Source: Archangium sp. (GTDB lineage: Bacteria; Myxococcota; Myxococcia; Myxococcales; Myxococcaceae). From it: a DNA stretch of 64,000 nt. Where the stretch lies: NCBI GenBank assembly GCA_030695565.1, contig JAUYRZ010000033.1, positions 79,164 to 143,163 of the forward strand. The letters are read 5' to 3'. Position 1 is the stretch's first letter, and each line of letters begins with the position of its first letter. A model generated the notes under the pieces. That model was not told the DNA's origin and did no database searches. It saw nothing but the letters and a program-made list of their open reading frames with translations. Both the position numbers and the translations under genes were made by a program. Positions 36,797 to 45,317 of the stretch are shown piece after piece.

Positions 36797-37258
36797 TCAG
36801 GCCCGTTCGGCCCGGGCCCGGTCGATCTCGGCCCGAATCACGGCCAACTTCGCCTGCGCCGAGCCCCGGTAGAACAAGTTGAAGCTCTCGAACGGGATCA
36901 TCCGCCCATCCGGCTGCGCCATGTGAATGCAGGACTTCTTGAGCGCGCGGATGTCCATCGAGTGCGCGTCCATGAACTGCACGATCAACACCCGGAACAC
37001 GTTGTCGTACTTGAGGTTGGGCGGCGCGCTCACCTGTGGCAGGCAGCACAGCAGGTCCGACAGGCACCGCGCCTGGCTGTCAGGCGAATGGTTGGTGCTG
37101 AAGGTCTTGAACACCGCCTCCTTCAGGGCCGGGTCGTCTTCGAACACGATGGTGCTGCGTTCGCCGCTGAGCATGGTCTGGCTGTCGAGGTAGCGGGTGA
37201 GCGGCAGCACCTGGCACGCGCACGCCGACTTGCCGGTCTCGCACCTTCTGCGGTCGAA
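36797..37258 (-). pseudogene. C-terminal remnant of a radical-SAM-type protein
   Basis: From about 37258 to the stop at 36797 the frame carries a conserved-looking C-terminal module: SACACQVLPLTRYLDSQ, AVFKTFSTNHSP, LLCCLPQV, NVFRVLIVQFMDAHSMDIRALKKSCIHM and GRMIPFESFNLFYR. I associate this with the C-terminus of a myxobacterial radical SAM family (from memory, not searched). No SAM core or start codon is nearby; upstream the frame becomes unrelated and runs into the divergent membrane-protein gene. I call it a 5'-truncated gene. Its stop lies 7 bases from the right-hand palindrome. Confidence 0.5.
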
Positions 37259-37366
37259 GACGCACGCGTCGGAGGTGCGCGATGAAGCGAGGGAGACCAG
37301 CGACGCGGGAGAACGGCGCGCCGAGCTGAGGGTGCGCGTGAACGGTGAAGAGCAGACCTGGCCGTG

Positions 37367-38221
37367 ATGCGCTCGCACCCTGACTTGCCGACGGAGCACC
37401 TGCGGTTGGCGCAGGTGGTGGCGACCGCGTGGCTGTTCACCGGGCAGTCCGTCATGTGGCCCGCACAAACGCTGCTGTGGACCGGCGCGTTGGCGGTGAT
37501 CAGCAGCGCGCTCTGCGTGGCCATCGTCTTCTCGCCCTACACGCGGGCGTGTTGCCTGTGCCTCGCTTCATTCATCGGGCTCGAGATCGCGCTCAACCCG
37601 ACCTGGTTCTCCCACAACCGGCTGTTCGTCGCGGCGCTGCTGCTGATGGTGAGCCTGTCGAGCCGGCGGGTCTCGGTGCTCCCACGATGGCAGGTGGCGT
37701 TGGTGTTCCTCGTGGCCGCGCTCGACAAGCTGTCCTCACCCGCCTGGCGCGATGGCCGCTTCATGGCCTCGTTCATCGCGGAGCTCGCGCGATTTGGGCT
37801 GATGTGGGCTCCCGGCGGGAAGACGGGAACGCCGAACTGGCTCGCTCAGGCCTTGAACGAGGCCGGTACGCGCGAGGTGTGGATGGTGGTGGGGCTCTTC
37901 GCGATCGCGGTCGAGCTGTTCCTGGCCGGGTGCTTCTTGTTCGGTACTCGTTTCGGCGCGGGGCTCAACGTGACCTTTCACGTGATGGTCTACGCGGTCA
38001 CCGGCAGCACGATGGGCCAGTTCTTCTTCGCGGGCGTCGCGTGTTCGCTGCTGCTCGTTCGTGAAGAGGAGCTGCCCAGCGCATGGGTGGCCGTGCTCGC
38101 CACCGTGGCTCTCGCAGGGCCCTGGACGCATCGGTTTCTTCCCTTGGGAATGCTGGTCGTTCTGTGGCTTGTTCGGCGGCACCATGCCCACGTGTCTCGT
38201 GTTCATCGCGACCAGCGTTGA
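37367..38221 (+). CDS. Multi-pass membrane protein, possibly HTTM-like
   Basis: This 284-residue protein has about eight hydrophobic segments. The central region FLVAALDKLSSPAWRDG resembles the start of HTTM-domain (vitamin K-dependent carboxylase-like) proteins, which share an xxKLxxPxWxxG element, but the similarity is weak. A GTG one codon earlier is also possible. The end overlaps the RibD-like gene by 38 bases, suggesting coupled translation. Function unknown. Confidence 0.65.
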   Translation: MRSHPDLPTEHLRLAQVVATAWLFTGQSVMWPAQTLLWTGALAVISSALCVAIVFSPYTRACCLCLASFIGLEIALNPTWFSHNRLFVAALLLMVSLSSRRVSVLPRWQVALVFLVAALDKLSSPAWRDGRFMASFIAELARFGLMWAPGGKTGTPNWLAQALNEAGTREVWMVVGLFAIAVELFLAGCFLFGTRFGAGLNVTFHVMVYAVTGSTMGQFFFAGVACSLLLVREEELPSAWVAVLATVALAGPWTHRFLPLGMLVVLWLVRRHHAHVSRVHRDQR

Positions 38222-38696
38222 CGGTTTCATCGCGCGCCCTGACGGCGGCCTCGACTGGCTCAAGCGCGTCGAACGCGACGGTGAAGACTACGGCTTTCAG
38301 AAGTTCTTCGACTCCATCGATACGATCGTGATCGGCCGTGGAACCTATGACGTGACGCGCGCCTTCGAGACCTGGCCGTATTTGGGGAAACGCTGCGTGG
38401 TGATGACGCACCGGCCGACGACACCCCGGGTGAACGAAGAGTTCTTCGCGGGCACGCCGGCAGAACTGCTGAGCACGCTCGAAGGCCGCGTCTACGTCGA
38501 CGGAGGCAACGTGATCAGCCAGTTCCTCGCCACGGGGCTCATCGAGCAGATGACCATCTCGCAGATCCCCATCGTGCTGGGCGAAGGACTGCCGCTCTTC
38601 AAGGCCCCGGGTGAACACCCGCTCACCCTGGTGGAGAGCCGCGCCTTCCCCTCTGGTCTGGTTCAGACGACCTGGCGCCTCACAGCGCGCACCTGA
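38184..38696 (+). CDS. RibD C-terminal/dihydrofolate-reductase-like protein
   Basis: This protein has 170 residues from the ATG at 38184, overlapping the membrane-protein gene. It has the RibD_C pattern: LVFIATSVDGFIARPDGGLDWL, TIVIGRGTYDVT, VVMTHRP, VYVDGGNVISQFLATGLIEQMTI and PIVLGEGLPLF. Such stand-alone proteins bind NADPH and reduce pterin- or flavin-like substrates. The actual substrate is unknown. Its last 17 bases overlap the convergent VWA gene. Confidence 0.88.
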   Translation: MPTCLVFIATSVDGFIARPDGGLDWLKRVERDGEDYGFQKFFDSIDTIVIGRGTYDVTRAFETWPYLGKRCVVMTHRPTTPRVNEEFFAGTPAELLSTLEGRVYVDGGNVISQFLATGLIEQMTISQIPIVLGEGLPLFKAPGEHPLTLVESRAFPSGLVQTTWRLTART

Positions 38697-39738
38697 CGAT
38701 CACGCGCAAGGCTTCGATGGTGAGGGCCTCCGCGCGATCACACGCCCGACCGTGCAGCGCGAGCTCGCCGTTGTCGGCGTCGACCCACGACCAGCCTTCG
38801 GTCTGCGTGAGGTCGTAGGGAATGAGATCGCCTTCGAGCTGCAGTTCGATCGAGCCACCGAGATCCGGAGCCGAAGGCGTGAGGTACCGGCAGCGGCCCA
38901 CTTGCTGCCGGATGGTGGTCAACGCGAGCTCGACCTCCGATTCCGAAGACGCCGAGTAGAACTGCTGCGTGCCGCCGACCCGCGGCTTGCCCCCCGCCTC
39001 GGCCATGCGGTTGAGCACCGAGACGAACAACGCATCGGAGTCGCCGCGCAGTCCGATGATCCACGTGGGAATACCCGAGGCGGCCATCGTGCTCAGGCGG
39101 CCGATCGTTCGCGTGTCATCGAGGCACCGGTTCGCCGTGCACGCGCCGCTGCTGCTCACGCAAGCGCAGGTGCGGGGATTGAGCGCGGCGTTGCAGTCGG
39201 GCGCACCATCGGTCGCGAGCACGACGGCTCGGGCTGAACCCGCGGTGCGCCGTGAAGTGAGCGCGACCGCCGCCCGGTCGAGCGCGAGCGCCGTGGGGGT
39301 GGAGCCGGCGGGTGAGGCGGCGTCGAGCTTCGCCAACACGGCGGGCACGTTCTCCAGCGCAGGAGCGAGATCGACCGACACTCCGACGTTGCAGGCGTTG
39401 CTGGTGACCGAGGGGAAGAACAACGCACCCAGCTCGATGCTGCTGGTCCAGGGAGGCAGCGCCTGGTGCAAGGCGGTGCGCAGGCCGTCCCACTTCGAGT
39501 CACCGGTGCCGGCGAAGTTCTGGTTCATCGAGCTCGAGCGATCGAGCACCAACATCACCACCGGCCGGGCCGAGAGCAGGGCCAGCTCACCGTCGATGCA
39601 GTCCACTCCGCCGTCGGGTTTGCGCGCAGCGAAGTCGCCGTCTTCGTTGCCCCCATCGAACGAGTAGCGCACGGGTTCCGTCCGGCCACACGCGAAGAGC
39701 GCGAACGAGAACATCAGGCCGAAGGCGACGCGCGACAC
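38680..39738 (-). CDS. VWA-domain lipoprotein
   Basis: This protein has 352 residues from the GTG at 39738, preferred over 39753 because AGAGGAAG precedes it. The signal peptide ends LFAC (Cys17), with a Gly/Asp-rich linker up to residue 50. Residues 58-250 are a von Willebrand A domain with the MIDAS motif DRSSSM (66-71) and VVLATDGAPDC. Cys residues appear as CNAALNPRTCACVSSSGACTANRC, probably a disulphide cluster. It should bind ligands at the cell surface. It is the last gene of a three-gene minus-strand operon (40472-38680). Confidence 0.85.
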   Translation of the reverse strand: MSRVAFGLMFSFALFACGRTEPVRYSFDGGNEDGDFAARKPDGGVDCIDGELALLSARPVVMLVLDRSSSMNQNFAGTGDSKWDGLRTALHQALPPWTSSIELGALFFPSVTSNACNVGVSVDLAPALENVPAVLAKLDAASPAGSTPTALALDRAAVALTSRRTAGSARAVVLATDGAPDCNAALNPRTCACVSSSGACTANRCLDDTRTIGRLSTMAASGIPTWIIGLRGDSDALFVSVLNRMAEAGGKPRVGGTQQFYSASSESEVELALTTIRQQVGRCRYLTPSAPDLGGSIELQLEGDLIPYDLTQTEGWSWVDADNGELALHGRACDRAEALTIEALRVIVRCAL

Positions 39739-39749
39739 ACCACTTCCTC

Positions 39750-39959
39750 TCACCCTTCGACTTCAATCAAGACTCGCGCCAGGTCGAGCTGCACTTCCAG
39801 GCGCTTGTGCTCCAACTCGATGGCCAGGCGGTCTGCCGTCGCCAGAACCCGAGTCTGCAACGCGCGGTGGCCTTCCACAGCTGCCCGATAGTCCTGTTCG
39901 AAGACGAGCCCTCTGGCGCGCAGCCCTTCGGCTCGCTCGAACGACTGGGTCGTACTCAT
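39750..39959 (-). CDS. Small helical protein of the VWA operon
   Basis: This protein has 69 residues, and its ATG sits directly after the stop of the LTD lipoprotein. It is Glu/Arg/Leu-rich and predicted to be a single amphipathic helix or short coiled coil (RALQTRVLATADRLAIELEH). No signal peptide. The tight spacing on both sides supports cotranslation with the two lipoproteins, perhaps as a cytoplasmic helper. No family is recognised. Confidence 0.55.
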   Translation of the reverse strand: MSTTQSFERAEGLRARGLVFEQDYRAAVEGHRALQTRVLATADRLAIELEHKRLEVQLDLARVLIEVEG

Positions 39960-40472
39960 CTATTTCTCGTTGGTGCCGCCGGGTGTGCGGGAGCGGACCT
40001 CGAATGCCCCGGCGCCATCGAACGCGCGCGCCCACGATGAGCCGCTGGGCGCAGCGGCGGGCGGGAGCGGCTCCTGCAACAAGGTCTCACTCGCCGGGGT
40101 GAGCACGGTGACGGTGTCGCCATTGGGCTGCGAGAGACCGAACTCACCGCGCACGCACGGCGTCACGGTGGGAGGACAATCGGTCTCGAGGAACACGGTG
40201 AAGTAGCCGCGCGGCTCGATGCGCGTGCCCGCTCCGAAACGCAGCGCGGTGGAATAGCGCACGCCCGCATCGTCTGCGTCGGTGATGCCGTGGTTCGCGA
40301 GGTCGATCGCCGTGTCGCTCGCGTTGAACAGCTCGACGAAGTCGCCGCCCGTGCCCGCCAGCTCGTTGATCACCAGACCCGCATCACTGCACGCGCCCGA
40401 CACGCAAGGGCCCGGCGGTGGCGCACAGCCGAGGGCGAACAAGACGAGGAGGGAACAGGACCGGGGCGACAT
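39960..40472 (-). CDS. Lamin-tail-domain (LTD) lipoprotein
   Basis: This protein has 170 residues from the ATG at 40472, giving a lipoprotein signal peptide ending ALGC (Cys16). Residues 35-150 match the lamin tail domain: VINELAGTGGDFVELFNASDTAIDLANHGI, then RGYFTVFLETDCPP and GEFGLSQPNGDTVTV. Bacterial LTD modules are Ig-like and occur on exported or surface proteins. It heads the operon with the small helical protein and the VWA lipoprotein. Its start lies 21 bases from the stop of the cupin gene. Confidence 0.75.
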   Translation of the reverse strand: MSPRSCSLLVLFALGCAPPPGPCVSGACSDAGLVINELAGTGGDFVELFNASDTAIDLANHGITDADDAGVRYSTALRFGAGTRIEPRGYFTVFLETDCPPTVTPCVRGEFGLSQPNGDTVTVLTPASETLLQEPLPPAAAPSGSSWARAFDGAGAFEVRSRTPGGTNEK

Positions 40473-40492
40473 CACCCAATCGTGACACGAAA

Positions 40493-40954
40493 TCACCGCG
40501 TGAGCGCCTCGACGTGTTCTCGCGCCTCGGGGAACTGCGCCAGCAGCGCGTCGCGTTTCCCCAGCTCGAAGTCGGAGAACTCGAAGCCGGGTGAGACCGT
40601 GCAGCCCACCAGGCTGTAGCGCGAGCCGGGCGCAGGCAAGGCGCCGAACCAGGTCCCCGCGGGCACCACGTACTGGAGCAGCTCGCCCCGCTCACGGCCC
40701 AGCCGGGTCACCTTCGCCGCGGCACCCGGTTGCAGCTCGATCACCAGCAGCGGGTCGCCTCGGTAGAAATGCCAGACCTCGTCGGCCCCGATGCGATGGA
40801 GCAAGGAGCGTTGCCCGGCTGGAAGCAGGTAGTAGATGGCGGTCGAAAGACTCCTGCCCGATCCGGCGAGCGTCTGCTTCGAGCGGTACGTCTCACGGAA
40901 GTAGCCACCCTCTGGGTGAGGGGCGAGCTGGTAGTCGGCGATCAGTTGGTCCAC
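40493..40954 (-). CDS. Cupin_5 (DUF985) family protein
   Basis: This protein has 153 residues. It matches cupin_5: YQLAPHPEGGYFRETYRS, AIYYLLPAGQRSLLHRIGADEVWHFYRGDPL, LQYVVPAGTWFGA and VGCTVSPGFEFSDFELG. The two His of HRIGADEVWHFY would bind metal if present. The family is small beta-barrel proteins of uncertain role, some thought to bind sugar-like ligands. It is divergent from the membrane-bound hybrid kinase, with only 22 bases between the starts. Confidence 0.85.
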   Translation of the reverse strand: MDQLIADYQLAPHPEGGYFRETYRSKQTLAGSGRSLSTAIYYLLPAGQRSLLHRIGADEVWHFYRGDPLLVIELQPGAAAKVTRLGRERGELLQYVVPAGTWFGALPAPGSRYSLVGCTVSPGFEFSDFELGKRDALLAQFPEAREHVEALTR

Positions 40955-40976
40955 CCCCCGATGCTACGCTGGGCCG

Positions 40977-43016
40977 GTGAGCGATTCGCTCTTTGTGCTG
41001 GCAATGACGGGGCTCGTCATCTCGCTGTTGCGCTTGCTCGTGTTTGCGTACCTGTGGAGACGAGAGAGCGCAGAGCACCTGCGTCTGTGGACGCTCGGCT
41101 TCACGGTGCAGACCCTCTCGCAGCTCACCGCGGTGCCCGGGTTGCTCGGCCATCGCCTTGCGCCGCTGCAAGCCCTCACCATCGCCTGCGCGTTCGTGGC
41201 CACCTTCTTTCTCCTGCGGGGCACCGCGAAGCTGACGGGCAGCAAACCCGATTGGCGTTGGTGGGCCGGTGGGCTGGCCGGCCTCGCGGGCGTGAGCGCG
41301 GTGTTCGCCGCGAGTGGCAGCCTGTTGATCGCCACCGTGGTGCCGATGCTGTTCCTCACGTTCTCCTTCTGGAGCATGGGGTTGGCGCTGTTCCGCCGGC
41401 GCCACGAGATGTCGGGGCTGGGCGTGAGCCTGACCATCTTCGCGTTGTCCGCCATCGGGGTGCACTTCCTCGACTTTCCGTTCCTTGCCGAGGTCTCCTG
41501 GTTCGTGCCGTGGGGCATCGGCATCGCGCTGTGCAACGACGTGACGCTCACCGTGGGCCTGGTGGTGCTCACGTTCGACAGGTCACACGCCGCGCGGACC
41601 CAGGCCGATGCGCGTTACGCCGAGCTGGCCGACACCATCGGCGTGGGCACCTACGTCGCCGCGACGACCGAACGTTTTACGGAAGTGAACGGCGCCCTGG
41701 TGCGCATGCTCGGCTACGCATCGGCTGCGGAGTTGCTCGCGGTCGGGCTCGACAGCCTCTCGCTCACCCCGCTGCCGCCGGGCCAGCACGTGCTCGACAT
41801 GGAGGCGGTGCCGGGCAGCAGCGCCACCTGGCGGCGCAAAGATGGCCGCCCGCTCGTGGTGCAGTTGCACAGCCGCGTGACGCGGGACGCAGACGGCAAG
41901 GTGCTCGGCTGCCGCGGCTTCGTGGTCGATCGCACCGCGGCGCACGCGGTGGAGGAAGCGCTCATTCGCACGCAGAAGCTCGACGCCGTGGGCCGGCTCG
42001 CGGGCGGCGTGGCTCACGACTTCAACAACCTGCTCACCATCATTCTTTCGAGTCTCGAGCTGCTCGCGCTCAAGCCCGGTGACGCTTCGCTGATTGGTGA
42101 CGCGATGGAGGCGACCGATCAGGCCGCGCAGCTGATCAGGCGACTGCTGGCGATTGGCCGCAAGCAGACGCCTCGCGCCGCGCCCGTGGAGGTCTCCGCG
42201 ACCGCGCTGCGCACGGTGGAGATGCTCAGCCGCTCGTTGGGCCGCAAACACCGGATCGGCTCGAGCGGGGTGACGCCGGATTTGTGGATCACCATCGACC
42301 CGGGCCAGCTGGAGCAGGTGTTGGTGAACCTGGTGCTCAACGCGAAAGACGCGATGAACGAAGGTGGGCTCATCGAAGTGACCTCCCGGCCCCTGACGCG
42401 CGCCGGGCTCTCAGGTGTGGAGCTGGCGGTGAAAGACCCCGGCCACGGCATGACCCCCGAGCAGCAGGCGCGCATCTTCGAGCCGTTCTTCACCACCCGT
42501 GAGCCGGGGCGGGGCACCGGTCTGGGGCTCTCCACCGTGCACAGCATCGTCACGCAGGCCGGTGGGCACGTCGACGTGGAGAGCGCACCGGGCCGGGGCA
42601 GCCGCTTTGCCTTGTGGTTCCCCCAGACGGCTGCGCCTGCTCCAGTGCCGCAGGGGCCCGTGGCTTCGCCGGGCAAACGCGTGCTGGTGGTCGATGATGA
42701 GCCCGGCATTCGCAGCGCGGTGTGCCGCATGCTCGAGGTCGCCGGCCACACCACCCGGGAGGCCGCGTCGGGAAACCAGGCGATCGCCCTGGTGCGCGCG
42801 GGTGAACGGTTCGACGTGGTGTTGTGCGACGTGCGCATGGCGGATGGCGACGGCGCGTTCACTGCAAAGCAGCTGCGGGCGATCGCGCCGGGCACCCGGG
42901 TGATTCTGATGTCTGGGTACGAAGATCAAGTCGACGAGGCCACCAAGGCGAGCGCCGAGCTGCTGCTCGCCAAGCCGTTCACCCGCGCAGTGTTGATGAG
43001 CGCGATCGACCACTGA
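40977..43016 (+). CDS. Membrane-anchored hybrid histidine kinase
   Basis: This 679-residue protein has a GTG start. Residues 1-205 contain about seven hydrophobic segments, an integral sensor of unrecognised type. A PAS-like domain (210-325) follows, then HisKA with GGVAHDFNNLL (phospho-His347), HATPase with NLVLNAKDAM, KDPGHGM and GTGLGLST, and a C-terminal receiver (567-679) with VLVVDDEPG and phospho-acceptor Asp618 in VVLCDVRM. The HDFNN sequence is typical of the NtrB-like group. The receiver probably relays to another regulator not nearby. Confidence 0.92.
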   Translation: MSDSLFVLAMTGLVISLLRLLVFAYLWRRESAEHLRLWTLGFTVQTLSQLTAVPGLLGHRLAPLQALTIACAFVATFFLLRGTAKLTGSKPDWRWWAGGLAGLAGVSAVFAASGSLLIATVVPMLFLTFSFWSMGLALFRRRHEMSGLGVSLTIFALSAIGVHFLDFPFLAEVSWFVPWGIGIALCNDVTLTVGLVVLTFDRSHAARTQADARYAELADTIGVGTYVAATTERFTEVNGALVRMLGYASAAELLAVGLDSLSLTPLPPGQHVLDMEAVPGSSATWRRKDGRPLVVQLHSRVTRDADGKVLGCRGFVVDRTAAHAVEEALIRTQKLDAVGRLAGGVAHDFNNLLTIILSSLELLALKPGDASLIGDAMEATDQAAQLIRRLLAIGRKQTPRAAPVEVSATALRTVEMLSRSLGRKHRIGSSGVTPDLWITIDPGQLEQVLVNLVLNAKDAMNEGGLIEVTSRPLTRAGLSGVELAVKDPGHGMTPEQQARIFEPFFTTREPGRGTGLGLSTVHSIVTQAGGHVDVESAPGRGSRFALWFPQTAAPAPVPQGPVASPGKRVLVVDDEPGIRSAVCRMLEVAGHTTREAASGNQAIALVRAGERFDVVLCDVRMADGDGAFTAKQLRAIAPGTRVILMSGYEDQVDEATKASAELLLAKPFTRAVLMSAIDH

Positions 43017-43126
43017 GGGGCTGACGCTCTGTCTTGCAGCGTGACGCGCCGCTGAGCGCAAAGACTTCGGGCTCCCCAGTTTCGCCGCGGGGCACGCTCA
43101 GTGCACCCCGTCGCCTGGGGGCATTC

Positions 43127-44380
43127 TTGAAGACAGCGTTGGTGCTGAGCGGGGGCGGAGCGAGAGGCGCGTACGAGGCCGGGGTCATCTCGTTTCTGCG
43201 CAACGACCTGGAGCCCCGACTGGGCCGGCCGCTGCGTCTGGACATCCTCTGCGGCACTTCCGTCGGCGCGTTGACCGCCTGCGCGCTCGCGGCCACCGCC
43301 GACCGGCCTTCGCGCCAGGGCCTCGAGCTGGTGAGGTTCTGGTCGAAGATCTCCTTGAAGCAGGTGCTGCGTTTCGGAGTGACCGACCTGGTGCGCACGC
43401 TGCGAGAGCAAGGTGGCGGTGGCCTCGCCAACCCCGACGGCATGCGCGAGCTGGTCGGCGCCATCGAGTGGAGAAACATCGGGCGCAACATCCGCAACGG
43501 CTTGCTGGAGGCGTTGTCGATCTGCGCCACGCGCGTCTCCGACGGCCGCACCACGCTCTTCGTTCAGCAAGACGAGCCGCTGCGCCCCGTCTGGCTGGAG
43601 AACCCGCACTTCGAAGCGATGCGCGCACGCATCGGGCCCCGTCACGCCCTCGCGTCTGCCGCGATGCCGGTGCTCTTCAGCCCGGTCGAGCTCGGCGGGC
43701 AGCTCTACCTCGACGGTGGGCTGCGCATGAACGTGCCGGTGAGCCCCGCGCTTCGCCTCGGTGCGCAGCGGGTGGTGGTGATCTCCCTGCAGCCGCAAGC
43801 CTCCCCCTCGAGGGTGGTGCCGCCCATGCCGGTGCGGCCGACCGCGTTGTTCCTCGCGGGCAAGGCGATCAACTCGCTCCTGCAGGACAGGCTCGATCAA
43901 GACGTGGAGAACATGCGCCGCATCAACTCGATCATCGAGGAGGGCTCCGACGCCTTCGGGGCCGACTTCACGAACTCGATGAACCGCGCGCTCGATGCGT
44001 ACCGCACCTTTCCGCTGCGTTACGTGCGCAACATGTTGGTGCGGCCTTCGCGGGATCTGGGGGCGATCGCGGCGCAGTGCGTGCGCAGCCACGACTTCCT
44101 GCTCCGGCACCCCCAGGTGCCCGGCTTGTTCCTCTCGCTACTCGGGGGACACGCCTCGCAAGACAGCGCGGATCTCGCCTCGTATCTCTTGTTCGATCCC
44201 GGCTTCGCGGAGGAGTTGATCGCGCTGGGCCGCTCCGACGCCCGCGCGCACGAAGACGGGTGGGCGCGCTTCTTCGATGACGCTCCGATTTGCGACGCGG
44301 AGGCCGCCGAGCTCGATCGCGCCGCGTTCACTTCGCGGTCAGGGTCTTCAGCCACTCTTGCAGCCCGCGGAATTGGATGA
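43127..44380 (+). CDS. Patatin-like phospholipase
   Basis: This protein has 417 residues from a TTG at 43127, chosen because it gives MKTALVLSGGGARGA, the usual start of the family; the frame extends upstream to 43034 without similarity. The oxyanion hole is GGGARG (9-14), the nucleophile elbow GTSVG (43-47, Ser45) and the catalytic Asp in DGG (196-198), so the Ser-Asp dyad is intact. It should hydrolyse acyl lipids. It has no signal peptide. Its 3' end overlaps the convergent hydroxylase gene by 53 bases. Confidence 0.85.
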   Translation: MKTALVLSGGGARGAYEAGVISFLRNDLEPRLGRPLRLDILCGTSVGALTACALAATADRPSRQGLELVRFWSKISLKQVLRFGVTDLVRTLREQGGGGLANPDGMRELVGAIEWRNIGRNIRNGLLEALSICATRVSDGRTTLFVQQDEPLRPVWLENPHFEAMRARIGPRHALASAAMPVLFSPVELGGQLYLDGGLRMNVPVSPALRLGAQRVVVISLQPQASPSRVVPPMPVRPTALFLAGKAINSLLQDRLDQDVENMRRINSIIEEGSDAFGADFTNSMNRALDAYRTFPLRYVRNMLVRPSRDLGAIAAQCVRSHDFLLRHPQVPGLFLSLLGGHASQDSADLASYLLFDPGFAEELIALGRSDARAHEDGWARFFDDAPICDAEAAELDRAAFTSRSGSSATLAARGIG

Positions 44381-45122
44381 CGAAGGGGTTGGCGCCTGCG
44401 TAGGGCCGCTCCCAGCCCAGTGGCAGCGTGCCGGGCTCGGGGCGGTACGTGCCGAACAGCTTGTCCCAGAGCATGAACGTCGCGCCGTAGTTCGAGTCGG
44501 CGTAGCTGCGATTGCGCGCGTGGTGCACCCGGTGATTCGAGGGCGTGTTGAGGAAGCGATCGAGCAGGGGAATGCGGCCGATCACCTCGGTGTGACACCA
44601 CAGCTGCGAGGCGTGGTTCAGCTCGACCACGATGAACACCGCGAGCGGCGGCGCGCCCAACAGCACCAGTGGCAGGTAGAAGAAGTCATCCATCACCCGC
44701 TGAATCCAACCCAGCCGCAGCGCCGAGGTGAGCGAGAGATCGGTGCTCGCGTGGTGCGGTGCGTGGAGCGCCCAGCCGAGCCGGGTGCTGTGGAGCAGCC
44801 GGTGACGTGAGTAATAGAAGAGGTCCACCACCACGTAGAGCAGCACCCAGGTCAGCGGATGGAGCGGCCAGGTGAAGGGCGCGAACGTGGCGGCAGCGGA
44901 GAAGACCAGCCAGCGAAGGCCTCCACTGGCCGTGCGCAACACGAGCTCGAACGCCCACATGCCCAGGTTGACGGTGATGGTGCGTTTGTCGACCGGGCGC
45001 GCGAAGACCAGGTGACGGACGGCCGACTCGAGGAAGGCGAGGGTGATCAACCCCACGGCCAACCCCAGACTCAGCCCGCGGAACCAGAGATAGAGGGGGC
45101 TGCTCTCACTGCCCACGAACAT
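44328..45122 (-). CDS. Sterol desaturase/fatty acid hydroxylase family protein
   Basis: This integral membrane protein has 264 residues and about four hydrophobic segments. The di-iron His boxes are complete: HRLLH (107-111), HAPHH (120-124) and NHRVHH (196-201), plus a conserved H177 in CHTEV. Family members hydroxylate or desaturate sterols, fatty acids or alkyl chains in the membrane, using electrons from a reductase. Its ATG touches the stop of the small membrane protein upstream, so the two are cotranscribed. Confidence 0.87.
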   Translation of the reverse strand: MFVGSESSPLYLWFRGLSLGLAVGLITLAFLESAVRHLVFARPVDKRTITVNLGMWAFELVLRTASGGLRWLVFSAAATFAPFTWPLHPLTWVLLYVVVDLFYYSRHRLLHSTRLGWALHAPHHASTDLSLTSALRLGWIQRVMDDFFYLPLVLLGAPPLAVFIVVELNHASQLWCHTEVIGRIPLLDRFLNTPSNHRVHHARNRSYADSNYGATFMLWDKLFGTYRPEPGTLPLGWERPYAGANPFVIQFRGLQEWLKTLTAK

Positions 45123-45257
45123 TCACTTCCCACACACCACGGCGATGAAGAAGACGAAGCCCACGCAGAGCAGCGCGAAGAAGGCGAGCAGCCCGCCGAG
45201 CACCTTGAACACCACGCTGAGGCCGTTGTTCTCCCTGCGATTGGTCGGTTCCTGCAT
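45123..45257 (-). CDS. Small membrane protein upstream of the hydroxylase
   Basis: This protein has 44 residues: a short charged N-terminus (QEPTNRRENN) then one hydrophobic segment, VFKVLGGLLAFFALLCVG and FVFFIAVV, ending in Cys-Gly-Lys. It is immediately upstream of the hydroxylase, with TGA followed directly by its ATG. Single-span peptides of this kind may assist or regulate a membrane enzyme; this is inference from position. No family is recognised. Confidence 0.55.
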   Translation of the reverse strand: MQEPTNRRENNGLSVVFKVLGGLLAFFALLCVGFVFFIAVVCGK

Positions 45258-45317
45258 GGTGGGCGAGACCCTACACCTGAGAGGAGACCGGGTCTGTGGT
45301 ACCTTCGCCCACAGTTC

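Noticed and set aside
44859..45317. Upstream extension of the outer-membrane protein frame
   Set aside because: It runs opposite the hydroxylase and small membrane protein and lacks the signal peptide start seen at 45318.
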